A stretch of 64,000 nucleotides of DNA from assembly GCA_019422525.1 (NCBI GenBank), contig JAHZDE010000004.1:169648-233647 (forward strand). Direction: 5' to 3'. The notes under the pieces are model-generated. The model was not told the origin of the DNA, ran no database searches, and saw only the letters and a list, made by a program, of their open reading frames with translations. The position numbers were made by a program, and so were the translations under genes. The stretch comes from Clostridiales bacterium. GTDB taxonomy: Bacteria > Bacillota > Clostridia > Oscillospirales > Acutalibacteraceae. Positions 15,375 to 23,600 of this stretch are shown here, in pieces (position 1 is the first letter of the stretch; each line of letters begins with the position of its first letter).

Positions 15375-17494
15375 TTTGCCGCCTCCTTTTCGTCCTCCAT
15401 GTAGTCGCTCCAAATCCGGTGCCCGGTAATCTGGAAACGCAGGTCACATTGCAGGCAGCGGGAGGCCTCCTGACAGATGTCGCTGTCGGAAATACCGGAG
15501 CTTACCTGGCAGAAATCGCCGCAGCGGTCTTTGGCACAGCGAATGCACTCCTCTTTGCGCTCCAAATCGCCAAAGCCCTCCACTTTTCCGATGTAGGAAT
15601 CGGGAACCTCTACAGGAGCCAATACTTCGCTGATGTCCCCGTCGCCGCCTAAGGCCCGGTCGATTTCGCTGGCAGCAGCACGTCCGGCTGCCACGGCCTC
15701 AATGACGGTATGGGTGCCGTATACGGCGTCGCCGCAGGCATAGATGCCTTCCACACTGGTTTTCAGGCTGCCCGGCTGTACGGCAATGGAATTTCCCCGG
15801 CCCAGTTCCAACCCTGCTTCGGGGGTAATGTCGGTGCGCTGTCCCACCGCAAAAATGACGGTATCGGCAGCAATGGTATGTTCGGAATTTTCTTCTTTTT
15901 CGATGATGGCACGACGGTTCTCATCAAAGGTAAAGGACTTGACATTACAGAACCGTACACCCTCCACCTTGCCGTCGCCCACAATAGCCTCAAAGGTGTG
16001 GGCGGGATGAATATGGATGCCCTCTTCCTGAGCCTGCTGAATCTCTTCCTCATCGGCCAGCATTTTCTCCCGGGCTTCCAAACAGGCCAAATGGATTTCC
16101 TCGGCACCCAGACGGCGGGCTGTGCGGGCGCAGTCAAAGGCCACATTGCCGCCGCCCAACACGATGACGCGTTTCCCCATACCGGTGGGATTGCCCATGG
16201 AAGCGTTCCGCAGGAAATCGGTATTCACCATAACGCCCGGCAGGTCGTTGCCCTCCATGGCAAGACGCACACCCTTGTGAGTACCCAGTGCCAGCAGCAC
16301 CGCGTCATACTCTTTGGCAAGAGCAGTAAAGTCGCTGACCCGGCAATTCGTCTCCACGGTTACGCCGGCATCGCTGAGATAAGCGGCTTCTTTAGCCACT
16401 ACCTCACGGGGCAGACGATAGGCTGGGATACCATAGGACATCTGTCCGCCCAAGGTGGGATAGGCTTCCTTCAGGACCGTTTCATGGCCCTGCTTTGCCA
16501 GATAATAGGCGGCTGTCATACCGGCAGGGCCGCCGCCCACCACGCACACCCGCTTTCCGGTGGCGGGAAGGTGTTTGCTATTCTTCTTCCAAAGCTCATT
16601 GTCCGCGTGTTCGGCAGCATAGCGCTTGATGTTGCGAATGGAAACCGGATCGCTGACATCTCCACGGCGGCATTTGCTCTCGCAGGGATGGGCGCACACC
16701 CGACCCAGACATTCCGGGAAGGGCAGCCGCTCATGTACCACGGCCAGCGCCTCGCTGAACTTGCCCTCTTTGACAAAGCGCACATATCGCGGCACATCCG
16801 TGCGGGCCGGACAGGTGGCCTGACAGGGAATCAGGGTATCCTTTTTCTCGATGGGAGTGAACTCCGCCACATCCCGGATGGTACCGGTGGGACATACCTC
16901 GGCGCAGGCGCCGCAGAACCGGCAGTCCGCATCTTTTAGGAGCTTGTCGTGAAGAGTGCCCACATAGGTTTCCAGCTCTTTTTTATTGTACTGCAAAACC
17001 CCTACGCCCCGCAAGTCGTTGCAGGCCCGGACACACCGCCCGCACAGGACACAGCGGTTCATATCGTGAATGAGAAGGGGATTCTGGTTGTTTTGGGGGA
17101 ATCCTTTTACCCGGGTGTTCATGCGGGTAGCGGAAACCCCCATATACTGAATCAAAGTCTGCAATTCGCACCGGCCATATTTGGGACAAGTGGAGCAGTC
17201 CTCCGGGTGAGCCGCCAGCAGCAGCTCCATGGCCAGCTTGCGCAGAGGGGCAATTTTTTCACTGTTGGTGGTGACCTTCATCCCCTCTTTGGCCTGCAAT
17301 TTACAGGAGGGATGCACGCCCTCCATGCCCTCTACCTCCACAATACAAAGGCGGCAGGAACCGATGTCCGGCAGGTCCGGGTGGTGGCACAGATGAGGGA
17401 TATAAATGCCGTTTTGCAAAGCGGCTTCCAGAAGATTCGTGCCCTCTTCCACCTGAAGCCGTTTGCCGTCAATTTCGATGGTAACGCTCATCAT
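15371..17494 (-). CDS. NuoG-type Fe-S / GltD-like NAD(P)H dehydrogenase subunit
   Basis: The product is 707 aa. Residues 1-80 form a plant-type 2Fe-2S ferredoxin (CHHPDLPDIGSCRLCIVEV...C). A NuoG-like CSTCPKYGRC region follows, then two 4Fe-4S motifs (CVLCGRCVRAC, CRFCGACAEVCPTG). Residues ~220-640 are a GltD/NfnB-like FAD/NAD(P) module with VVGGGPAGMTAAYYLAKQGH, VLGGGNVAFDCARTARRLG and YACGDAVYG. A C-terminal Cys cluster (CIRCAKDRCGDFC) ends the chain. It most likely oxidises NAD(P)H and passes electrons to the next gene's product, with which it overlaps by 4 nt. The architecture resembles soluble bifurcating oxidoreductases, but bifurcation itself cannot be read from sequence. Confidence 0.8.
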   Translation of the reverse strand: MMSVTIEIDGKRLQVEEGTNLLEAALQNGIYIPHLCHHPDLPDIGSCRLCIVEVEGMEGVHPSCKLQAKEGMKVTTNSEKIAPLRKLAMELLLAAHPEDCSTCPKYGRCELQTLIQYMGVSATRMNTRVKGFPQNNQNPLLIHDMNRCVLCGRCVRACNDLRGVGVLQYNKKELETYVGTLHDKLLKDADCRFCGACAEVCPTGTIRDVAEFTPIEKKDTLIPCQATCPARTDVPRYVRFVKEGKFSEALAVVHERLPFPECLGRVCAHPCESKCRRGDVSDPVSIRNIKRYAAEHADNELWKKNSKHLPATGKRVCVVGGGPAGMTAAYYLAKQGHETVLKEAYPTLGGQMSYGIPAYRLPREVVAKEAAYLSDAGVTVETNCRVSDFTALAKEYDAVLLALGTHKGVRLAMEGNDLPGVMVNTDFLRNASMGNPTGMGKRVIVLGGGNVAFDCARTARRLGAEEIHLACLEAREKMLADEEEIQQAQEEGIHIHPAHTFEAIVGDGKVEGVRFCNVKSFTFDENRRAIIEKEENSEHTIAADTVIFAVGQRTDITPEAGLELGRGNSIAVQPGSLKTSVEGIYACGDAVYGTHTVIEAVAAGRAAASEIDRALGGDGDISEVLAPVEVPDSYIGKVEGFGDLERKEECIRCAKDRCGDFCQVSSGISDSDICQEASRCLQCDLRFQITGHRIWSDYMEDEKEAAK

Positions 17495-17524
17495 CGCTTC
17501 TCCTTTCTTGTGATAATAAGGGGG

Positions 17525-18469
17525 TTATTCGATACCCTTGAACGTCTTGTTGACAAATTTCTGCTTTCTTTCCTGTACCAGCTTCATTTTTTCCGGGTCG
17601 GAGAAGAAGCCGCCCTGGGTCTGGGCAATCTCTTCCAGGTGCTTAGCGCGTCCGGCTACGGTGGTGCGGTCTTTCAGCAGGCCGTCTTCCTGAATCACAA
17701 ACTTCCATTTGCCGTCCTCAGTCTGTTCCAAGGTGCCGCCTGCGCCGCAAACCTGACACTCCACCGGATAATGGAGGCCGTCCCACTGCTTTTCACCCAG
17801 TACCAGAGCATTACTATGGCAGTTGGGGCACCATCCCATATCCTCTTCGCCCAGCCACTTGCGTTCTTCGGCAGGGGTGTTTACGGCGGTCATAATATTC
17901 TCGCCCAGCTTACGGGCACGAGCCATCAGTTCATCGTCCAGCAAGCACTGGCCGGGAGCCGGTACCCGGGTTGCCAGAACCATATCCACCACTTTCATAT
18001 CGGTGGTGAACATGGTAGCCTGCAATCCTTCCAGAGCCATGGACTGCCAGGAACGGGTAGAGCCGCCCACAGAAATCAAACCGGCCACGCGGTCACGGTG
18101 CTGGATAGCTCCGATGGTCTCCAGGAAAGAAGTCTCATAGCTCAGGCTGCGGTGAGCAAAGGTCAGATAAACGGAAGCGGGCATCAGGTCGTAAGTAGGC
18201 ACGGAAAAAATCACCGCGTCCTGGTCCAGCATCACGTCCATAATCTTTTTCTTGTCGTCTTTTTTGTCCAGAACACAGCCTGCATATTTCCCCATGGACA
18301 TAGCCTTGGTACAGGCGGTGCATCCGGTGCAATCCTGAATGTTGAAGTCCCGCAGATTGATCATGGTGACCTCTGCTCCAGCTTCCTCACAGGCCATCAG
18401 TGCCTGTTTCAGCAGAATTTCGCTGTTGCCGTTTTTCCGTCCAGCGGTAATTCCCATTACTTTTGCCAT
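17525..18469 (-). CDS. Flavodoxin-fold NAD(P)H-dependent oxidoreductase with a zinc-ribbon/rubredoxin-like insert
   Basis: The product is 314 aa. The N-terminus VMGITAGRKNGNSEILL and the segment CTGCTACTKA...CVLDKKDD are typical of NADPH-dependent FMN reductase/iron-sulfur flavoprotein families. FSVPTYDLMPASVYLTF is the flavodoxin-fold substrate loop. A CPNCHSN...CQVCGAGG motif near residues 220-250 looks like a rubredoxin or zinc-ribbon insert. It is the first gene of the (-) operon, 30 nt before the NuoG/GltD-like gene, and divergent from the TetR regulator. It is probably an FMN enzyme in the same reductive pathway. Confidence 0.75.
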   Translation of the reverse strand: MAKVMGITAGRKNGNSEILLKQALMACEEAGAEVTMINLRDFNIQDCTGCTACTKAMSMGKYAGCVLDKKDDKKKIMDVMLDQDAVIFSVPTYDLMPASVYLTFAHRSLSYETSFLETIGAIQHRDRVAGLISVGGSTRSWQSMALEGLQATMFTTDMKVVDMVLATRVPAPGQCLLDDELMARARKLGENIMTAVNTPAEERKWLGEEDMGWCPNCHSNALVLGEKQWDGLHYPVECQVCGAGGTLEQTEDGKWKFVIQEDGLLKDRTTVAGRAKHLEEIAQTQGGFFSDPEKMKLVQERKQKFVNKTFKGIE

Positions 18470-18517
18470 CGTAAAAACATCCCCTCTGATTTGTTGTCGC
18501 TTTTGGTAACAGAACCG

Positions 18518-18545
18518 TGAAGAATAAGCGATTTTGTGTTATAAT
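18518..18545 (+). promoter_or_regulatory. Putative promoter for the TetR-family gene
   Basis: TATAAT at 18540-18545 is a perfect -10 hexamer; TGAAGA 16 nt upstream is a poor -35. The site lies in the 215-nt divergent gap between the reductase operon and the regulator, where TetR-type autoregulation usually operates. Confidence 0.4.
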
Positions 18546-18684
18546 AGAAGCATAAATTCCTTTGCTATTATTTTAACAATCTCGGCCGAAAATGCCTACC
18601 ATCAACATTTTCAATTCTGCTGTTTATCCAACATTTGCCCGGGGTTTGTTGAAAAAGTAAAAATATTTGGGGAGGTTGACCAAT

Positions 18685-19290
18685 ATGCCGCAAACGGACC
18701 TGCGGGTGATAAAAACCCTAAAACAGATTGACAGGGCACTGTTGGAAACCCTGGAGGAAATGCCTTTTCAAAAAATTACGGTGGAACAGTTGTGTGTGAC
18801 GGCCATGATTAACCGCTCTACCTTTTATAAGTACTACAAAAGCAAATACGATTTGATGGAGCAGTACCTACAGCGAACATTGGATGAATTTAGACGGCAA
18901 ATGAATGTGGCTTTTGTTTATTCTTCCCCCGACAATATCCATCACTTGATTTATCAGCGAAACTTTGAAAAAGCCCTTCGGTTTATTTATAAACACAAAA
19001 AGGAATACACCGTCCTGTGGGCTTCCCCTGCAGAATACGGTGTGTTCAGTCAGATGATTCAGGTAATTCAGGACAACATTGTGGAAAAGCTTTCGGCAGA
19101 CAGGAACCCAGCTGATTTGGACCCCTATGCGGATTTATATGCCCGTCTGTTTGCTTCCGACATGATGACGCTGGTGCGGTGGTGGTTTCGGTATGAAGGG
19201 AAAGTGACCATGAAGGATGTCCAGGAAACCATGATGATGAATATGAAACAGGGGATGTTCCGAACATTTCGGGAACATATGGAGCCATAA
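18685..19290 (+). CDS. TetR/AcrR-family transcriptional regulator
   Basis: The product is 201 aa. The N-terminal TetR helix-turn-helix is seen as LLETLEEMPFQKITVEQLC followed by INRSTFYKYYKSKYDLMEQY, the standard recognition-helix region. The remainder is an all-alpha ligand and dimer domain. The ATG at 18685 is 9 nt after GGGGAGG; an upstream TTG/GTG frame extension has no site of its own. Divergent orientation to the five-gene reductase/hydrolase operon makes it the likely repressor of that operon, relieved by a pathway compound. Confidence 0.88.
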   Translation: MPQTDLRVIKTLKQIDRALLETLEEMPFQKITVEQLCVTAMINRSTFYKYYKSKYDLMEQYLQRTLDEFRRQMNVAFVYSSPDNIHHLIYQRNFEKALRFIYKHKKEYTVLWASPAEYGVFSQMIQVIQDNIVEKLSADRNPADLDPYADLYARLFASDMMTLVRWWFRYEGKVTMKDVQETMMMNMKQGMFRTFREHMEP

Positions 19291-19355
19291 AAGCAATAGG
19301 AAGGGATTTTTTTAGTAGCCCAATCGTTTCTTTTCTTGCTTTGGCTCCCCCCAAA

Positions 19356-19402
19356 AATAAAACAGCCTTCCGCGCTTAGCTGCATGGAGGGCTGTTTTGT
19401 TT
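19356..19402. terminator. Bidirectional terminator between convergent TetR and AraC genes
   Basis: AAAACAGCC...GGCTGTTTT with internal TTCC/GGAGG pairing forms a hairpin flanked by A- and T-runs between the two convergent genes. Confidence 0.8.
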
Positions 19403-19411
19403 TGTGAATCC

Positions 19412-20299
19412 TTATTGCTTTAAATCCTCACTGATTTTTTTCATGGAATCCGTAGGGGTAATCCCGATGATTTTTTTAAAAATCCGTGAGAAATAATTAT
19501 AATCACTATACCCCACTTCAAATGCCGCTTCTGTTACGGACATACCGGTTTCTATCAGCGAAATGGCGCGATAGCAGCGAAGGCGGTTAATATAACGGGT
19601 AATCGTACATCCCGTATGCTTCTTAAAAATCTGACAAAGATAGCTTTTCGTAAGGCCGGTTTCTTTTGCCAGAATTTCCAAAGAAATCGAACTATTATAG
19701 TGATGCGAAATGTAATTCAATATATGACGTGTATATTGCAGGGAATTGTCATAAGTGGTCAAGGTTTCCATAGATTCCGGTATATGAAAATACTTTTGAA
19801 AAATAATGCTTACAATTTGAAGCAACGCCCCTTTTAGTGCAATTTCATACCCAAACGTCTGTGTATGATATTCCCTGATAATCTGATCCATCAAACCACA
19901 TAAATCATTATCTTGATGAATAAAGCTATCAAAATTCTGTGCATAGATCGTTAAAGCGTCGCGATAGCGGGAAAGACGCATATTTTTGTGTTCTTTTAAC
20001 AGCCAATCTGGATCTACCTGTATCACATAATAATGGGTATTATCTTCAAATTCCAAGGCATGATGAGGCTCACACCAATTGGCAAAAAAAATATCATGGC
20101 TGCGCATCCATTGGGAATGATTTCCACAGGTAAGCCGCACTCCTCCCGAAAGGATATATTGGAACTCCAGCTCTTCGTGCCAATGCAATGACCAATCGCT
20201 GGTTGTAATGTCAATTTTTTGGTTGGTCCTCTCTACAATTCGAATGGGAAAGTCCCACTCGGGCAAAGGGGGCTGCCAGTAATAGATTTGATTGGCCAC
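19412..20299 (-). CDS. AraC-family transcriptional regulator with cupin sensor domain
   Basis: The product is 295 aa. Residues ~30-110 form a cupin-like sugar-sensing domain (SLHWHEELEFQYILSGG). Residues ~195-290 carry two AraC helix-turn-helix units: LEILAKETGLTKSYLCQIFKK, and the signature GMSVTEAAFEVGYSDYNYFSRIFKKIIGITP. Divergent from the GH85 gene with a 335-nt gap, it is the obvious candidate activator of that glycan-degrading enzyme. The ligand, probably a host-glycan fragment, is inferred from context. Confidence 0.9.
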   Translation of the reverse strand: MANQIYYWQPPLPEWDFPIRIVERTNQKIDITTSDWSLHWHEELEFQYILSGGVRLTCGNHSQWMRSHDIFFANWCEPHHALEFEDNTHYYVIQVDPDWLLKEHKNMRLSRYRDALTIYAQNFDSFIHQDNDLCGLMDQIIREYHTQTFGYEIALKGALLQIVSIIFQKYFHIPESMETLTTYDNSLQYTRHILNYISHHYNSSISLEILAKETGLTKSYLCQIFKKHTGCTITRYINRLRCYRAISLIETGMSVTEAAFEVGYSDYNYFSRIFKKIIGITPTDSMKKISEDLKQ

Positions 20300-20491
20300 A
20301 GTGCATCTTCCTCCTTGAAAGTATCAGGAAATAAACCGTAAATTTATAGATATTTTCTCGTTTTCCAAGAGAATTGTCAAGTGTTTTTGTAAATGTGGCG
20401 CAATCTTTTAAAATTTTGTGCTACTCCATTTTTAAAACTGTGCTATGATCATGCGTTTTTTTGTTTTACTATAAACCTATAAATTCGAGTG

Positions 20492-20551
20492 GATATGTAT
20501 GGTATATTTGTGCATTTTACTGCTTTTGCCATTGATGATTCCATACATATC
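20492..20551. promoter_or_regulatory. 11-bp inverted repeat in the AraC-GH85 divergent region
   Basis: GATATGTATGG (20492-20502) and CCATACATATC (20541-20551) are perfect inverted arms 38 nt apart, about 85-140 nt before the GH85 start. They could be two half-sites for the divergently encoded AraC regulator, or a leader hairpin. A TATGAT -10-like element lies near 20443. The rest of the 335-nt gap is AT-rich with no gene. Confidence 0.4.
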
Positions 20552-20634
20552 TATCTCAGGAAATAAAGAGAGCAGGAGGTGAACAAGTAAAACAAACAGG
20601 CACTTATAAAACACCGGTTTTAAGGAGGAAGTTT

Positions 20635-23600
20635 ATGAAAGGCAAACGTATAAGACGGTTTACCGCTTTATTCCTGGCATTGGTGCTGGGAAGTTCCGCT
20701 TTTTCCGGCATGTCCCTGCCGGCTGCCGCAAATACTACTGATGACAACGCTACATCAGCACAGGCAGAAAGCAGCAGTTCTTATGAGCCTTGGGCTCATG
20801 GATATCGATTTGTGGATATCCTGAACTTTGATCCGGCTACAGACCCGTATTCCAATGAGCTGAAGGCCTATGTCCCTTTACAGGAGCGCAACGAAGCTTT
20901 TGCTGCCACACAGGCCAATCCAAACCTGACAACAGACGCACAGCTGTATGTCATTTCATCCGGCGACTACCGTTCTACAGACGTATCGGAAGCACCTTGG
21001 AACGGCAATCAATCCTATGATGATTTTTCTTTTAACGCCTATAAATTCTGGCAGTATACCGACCTGATTGGCGCCGGCGGCCGTCCTACCTCCGGTATTG
21101 CTGTGGGAACTGCCGACAAGGAATATGGTACCGTAGCCCTTCCCACAGTTTCTACTATCAACGCCGCCCATAAAAACGGCGTAAAGGCACTGGGCGAATA
21201 TTTTGTTCCCAGAGTCCCCCTGTATACGGAGGAATGGCTGTATAAAGACGAGGACGGCAATTTCCCCTATGCACAGAAGCTGATCGACATTATGAATTAC
21301 TATGGGTTCGACGGCTACTTCATCAACCAAGAAGAAACCATTGATTCTTCTTATGTCCCCCTGTTCCGTGAAATGCTAAAATGGATGCGGGATCAGGGAT
21401 GCTATATCCAGTGGTATGACTCCATTACCGACTCTGGTTATATTTCCTATCAAAATAATTTCAACTCTACCAACAGCAACTGGGTTTGGAATGAAACCAA
21501 TGGCCGTGTCACCGACTCGATTTTCCTGAACTACTGGAATACCCCATCCAATATGCAGAGCTCTGCGGACCATGCCTTGAGTCTTGGCCTAGATCCCCAT
21601 GAAGTTGTGTTCTATGGCGTAGAAGGCGGCCAGTGGAGATGGAGCAAGGATCTGGACGGCCTGCTGGACGATAGCGGGAATTCTATCCTAAGCTTTGCCA
21701 TCTGGGGCAGCCATTTCTATCGTGAACAGTACGGAAGAGATGGAAACAAGCGCTATGATGCAGCCTACCAGTGGCAGAATGAAGAACGTGAGCGTATGTA
21801 TTTTACCGCTCCTTCTGAATATGTGGGCGATTACAGCAGCGTTGACCGTCCCGATGTGGAAGTGACAGGTACCGCTTTCAAGGGATTCTCCCGGTATATC
21901 GCTGAACGTTCCGTCATTAACGGAACCGTATTCAATACCGATTTCAATAATGGCCATGGTATGCAGTACTTTGAAAATGGCCAAGTTTCCCGCGATATGG
22001 AATGGACCAACGTAAACCTCCAGGACATCCTCCCCACCTGGCAGTGGTGGGTGGAAACCACAGACGACAATCTGCTGAATATGGACTGGGATTACGGCCC
22101 GAAACAACAGAAGATGATGAGCAATGGCTCCATGTCTTCCTTTGATTATCAGCAGATCGGCGCATATAATGGCGGTTCTTCTCTGGCTGTTTATGGCGCT
22201 GTGCAGGGCAGCCAGTTTGTAAACCTGTATAAAACCGATCTGGATGTCACTGCTGACAGCAGCATTTCCTTTACTTATAATAAACCTTCTGCTGACGACA
22301 GTTCCTCCATGCAGTTGGGCCTGATCTTTAAGGATCAGCCCGAAGAGAAGGTGCTCCTCCCCATCGAGGAATCCGGCAAGCAGACCGACGGCTGGAAGAC
22401 GGCAGAATTCTCCTTGGCAGACTATGCTGGCAGAGAAATCGCCGCAATTGGCCTGGAAATTTCCGCTTCTGAAAAGGTTGATGCCTATCAGGTAAACCTG
22501 GGCGGATTGAAAGTCAGCGACGGCAAGGATTATACCCCTGACGCTCCCACCGGTCTGGCTCTTGACAGACAGTTTGATTCTACCAATGAGATTCAGCTCT
22601 CCTGGGATATCAATGAGAATTATGATGAAGTGCAGCTGTATCGCATTTATGCAGCATATGAGGATGGCAGTGAACGCTTTGTAGGCGGCGCTTACACCAA
22701 CAATTACTACATCGAAACTCTGGAAAATCCCGAAGAAGTTACGGCTCTGAAGCTCTACGCAGTAGGACCCGACGGCTCTGTAAGCGATGCTGCTTCCGTT
22801 TCTATGAATACCGGCAAACAGGTTTCCAATATCAAGGCTGCCAGCAGCGACAACCAGCTGACAGTAACCTGGACGGATTCCGCTGATGAATACCAGAGTG
22901 TCAAGGCCGAACTGTCCTATTGGTACAGTGAGAAAGAGAATCCGGAAGCCATTACAGTTGACAAAGGCGCCGGAGAAGCAGTATTTGATATTCCGCTGGA
23001 AGACGGAAGCAAGTATGTGCTGACTCTGACCACTATTAACGCAGATGGTTCTGAAAATGCACCTGTGAATTACTTTGGGGAGTTATCCGATCATTACTGT
23101 GGTCCCTTTGTTGGGGAATTCCGCCATGAAGGAACCTCCAGTACTTATATCCTCACCACCCCAACCTATGATGACTGGGCTGTGATGGATGTGGAAATCA
23201 ACGGCTCCACTACGGAGTATAGAAGAATTGGCGGCCAATCTCCCACTGGAATCCGAATCGATAAAACCGGCCTGCAATCCGCAGTAGTAACACTGGAAGA
23301 CCAGGATGGAAATAAATCGATTCCTGTTACCTTTATGTTTATCGACGGAGAACCGGTAGGTACCGGCGGTGAGTATACCGAAGAAATTATTCCCGATGAT
23401 GAGCTGCGCACGGCATTGCAGGAACTTTTAGGCCCGACTTTCGGTGACCTGACTGATTATCAGGGAGAACTGGATTTGTCCGGACGCCCGATCCGTGACC
23501 TGACTGGCCTGAATCTCATTGCCGGACTGACGGGAGTCGACCTTTCCGATACAGATATTGAGACGCTGGAAAAGGGAATGCTCCCCAGTGGCCTGACCTC

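Noticed and set aside
16949..18520. 523-codon plus-strand frame across the NuoG/GltD-like and flavodoxin genes
   Set aside because: It spans two real minus-strand genes and their gap; composition is typical of an antisense shadow.
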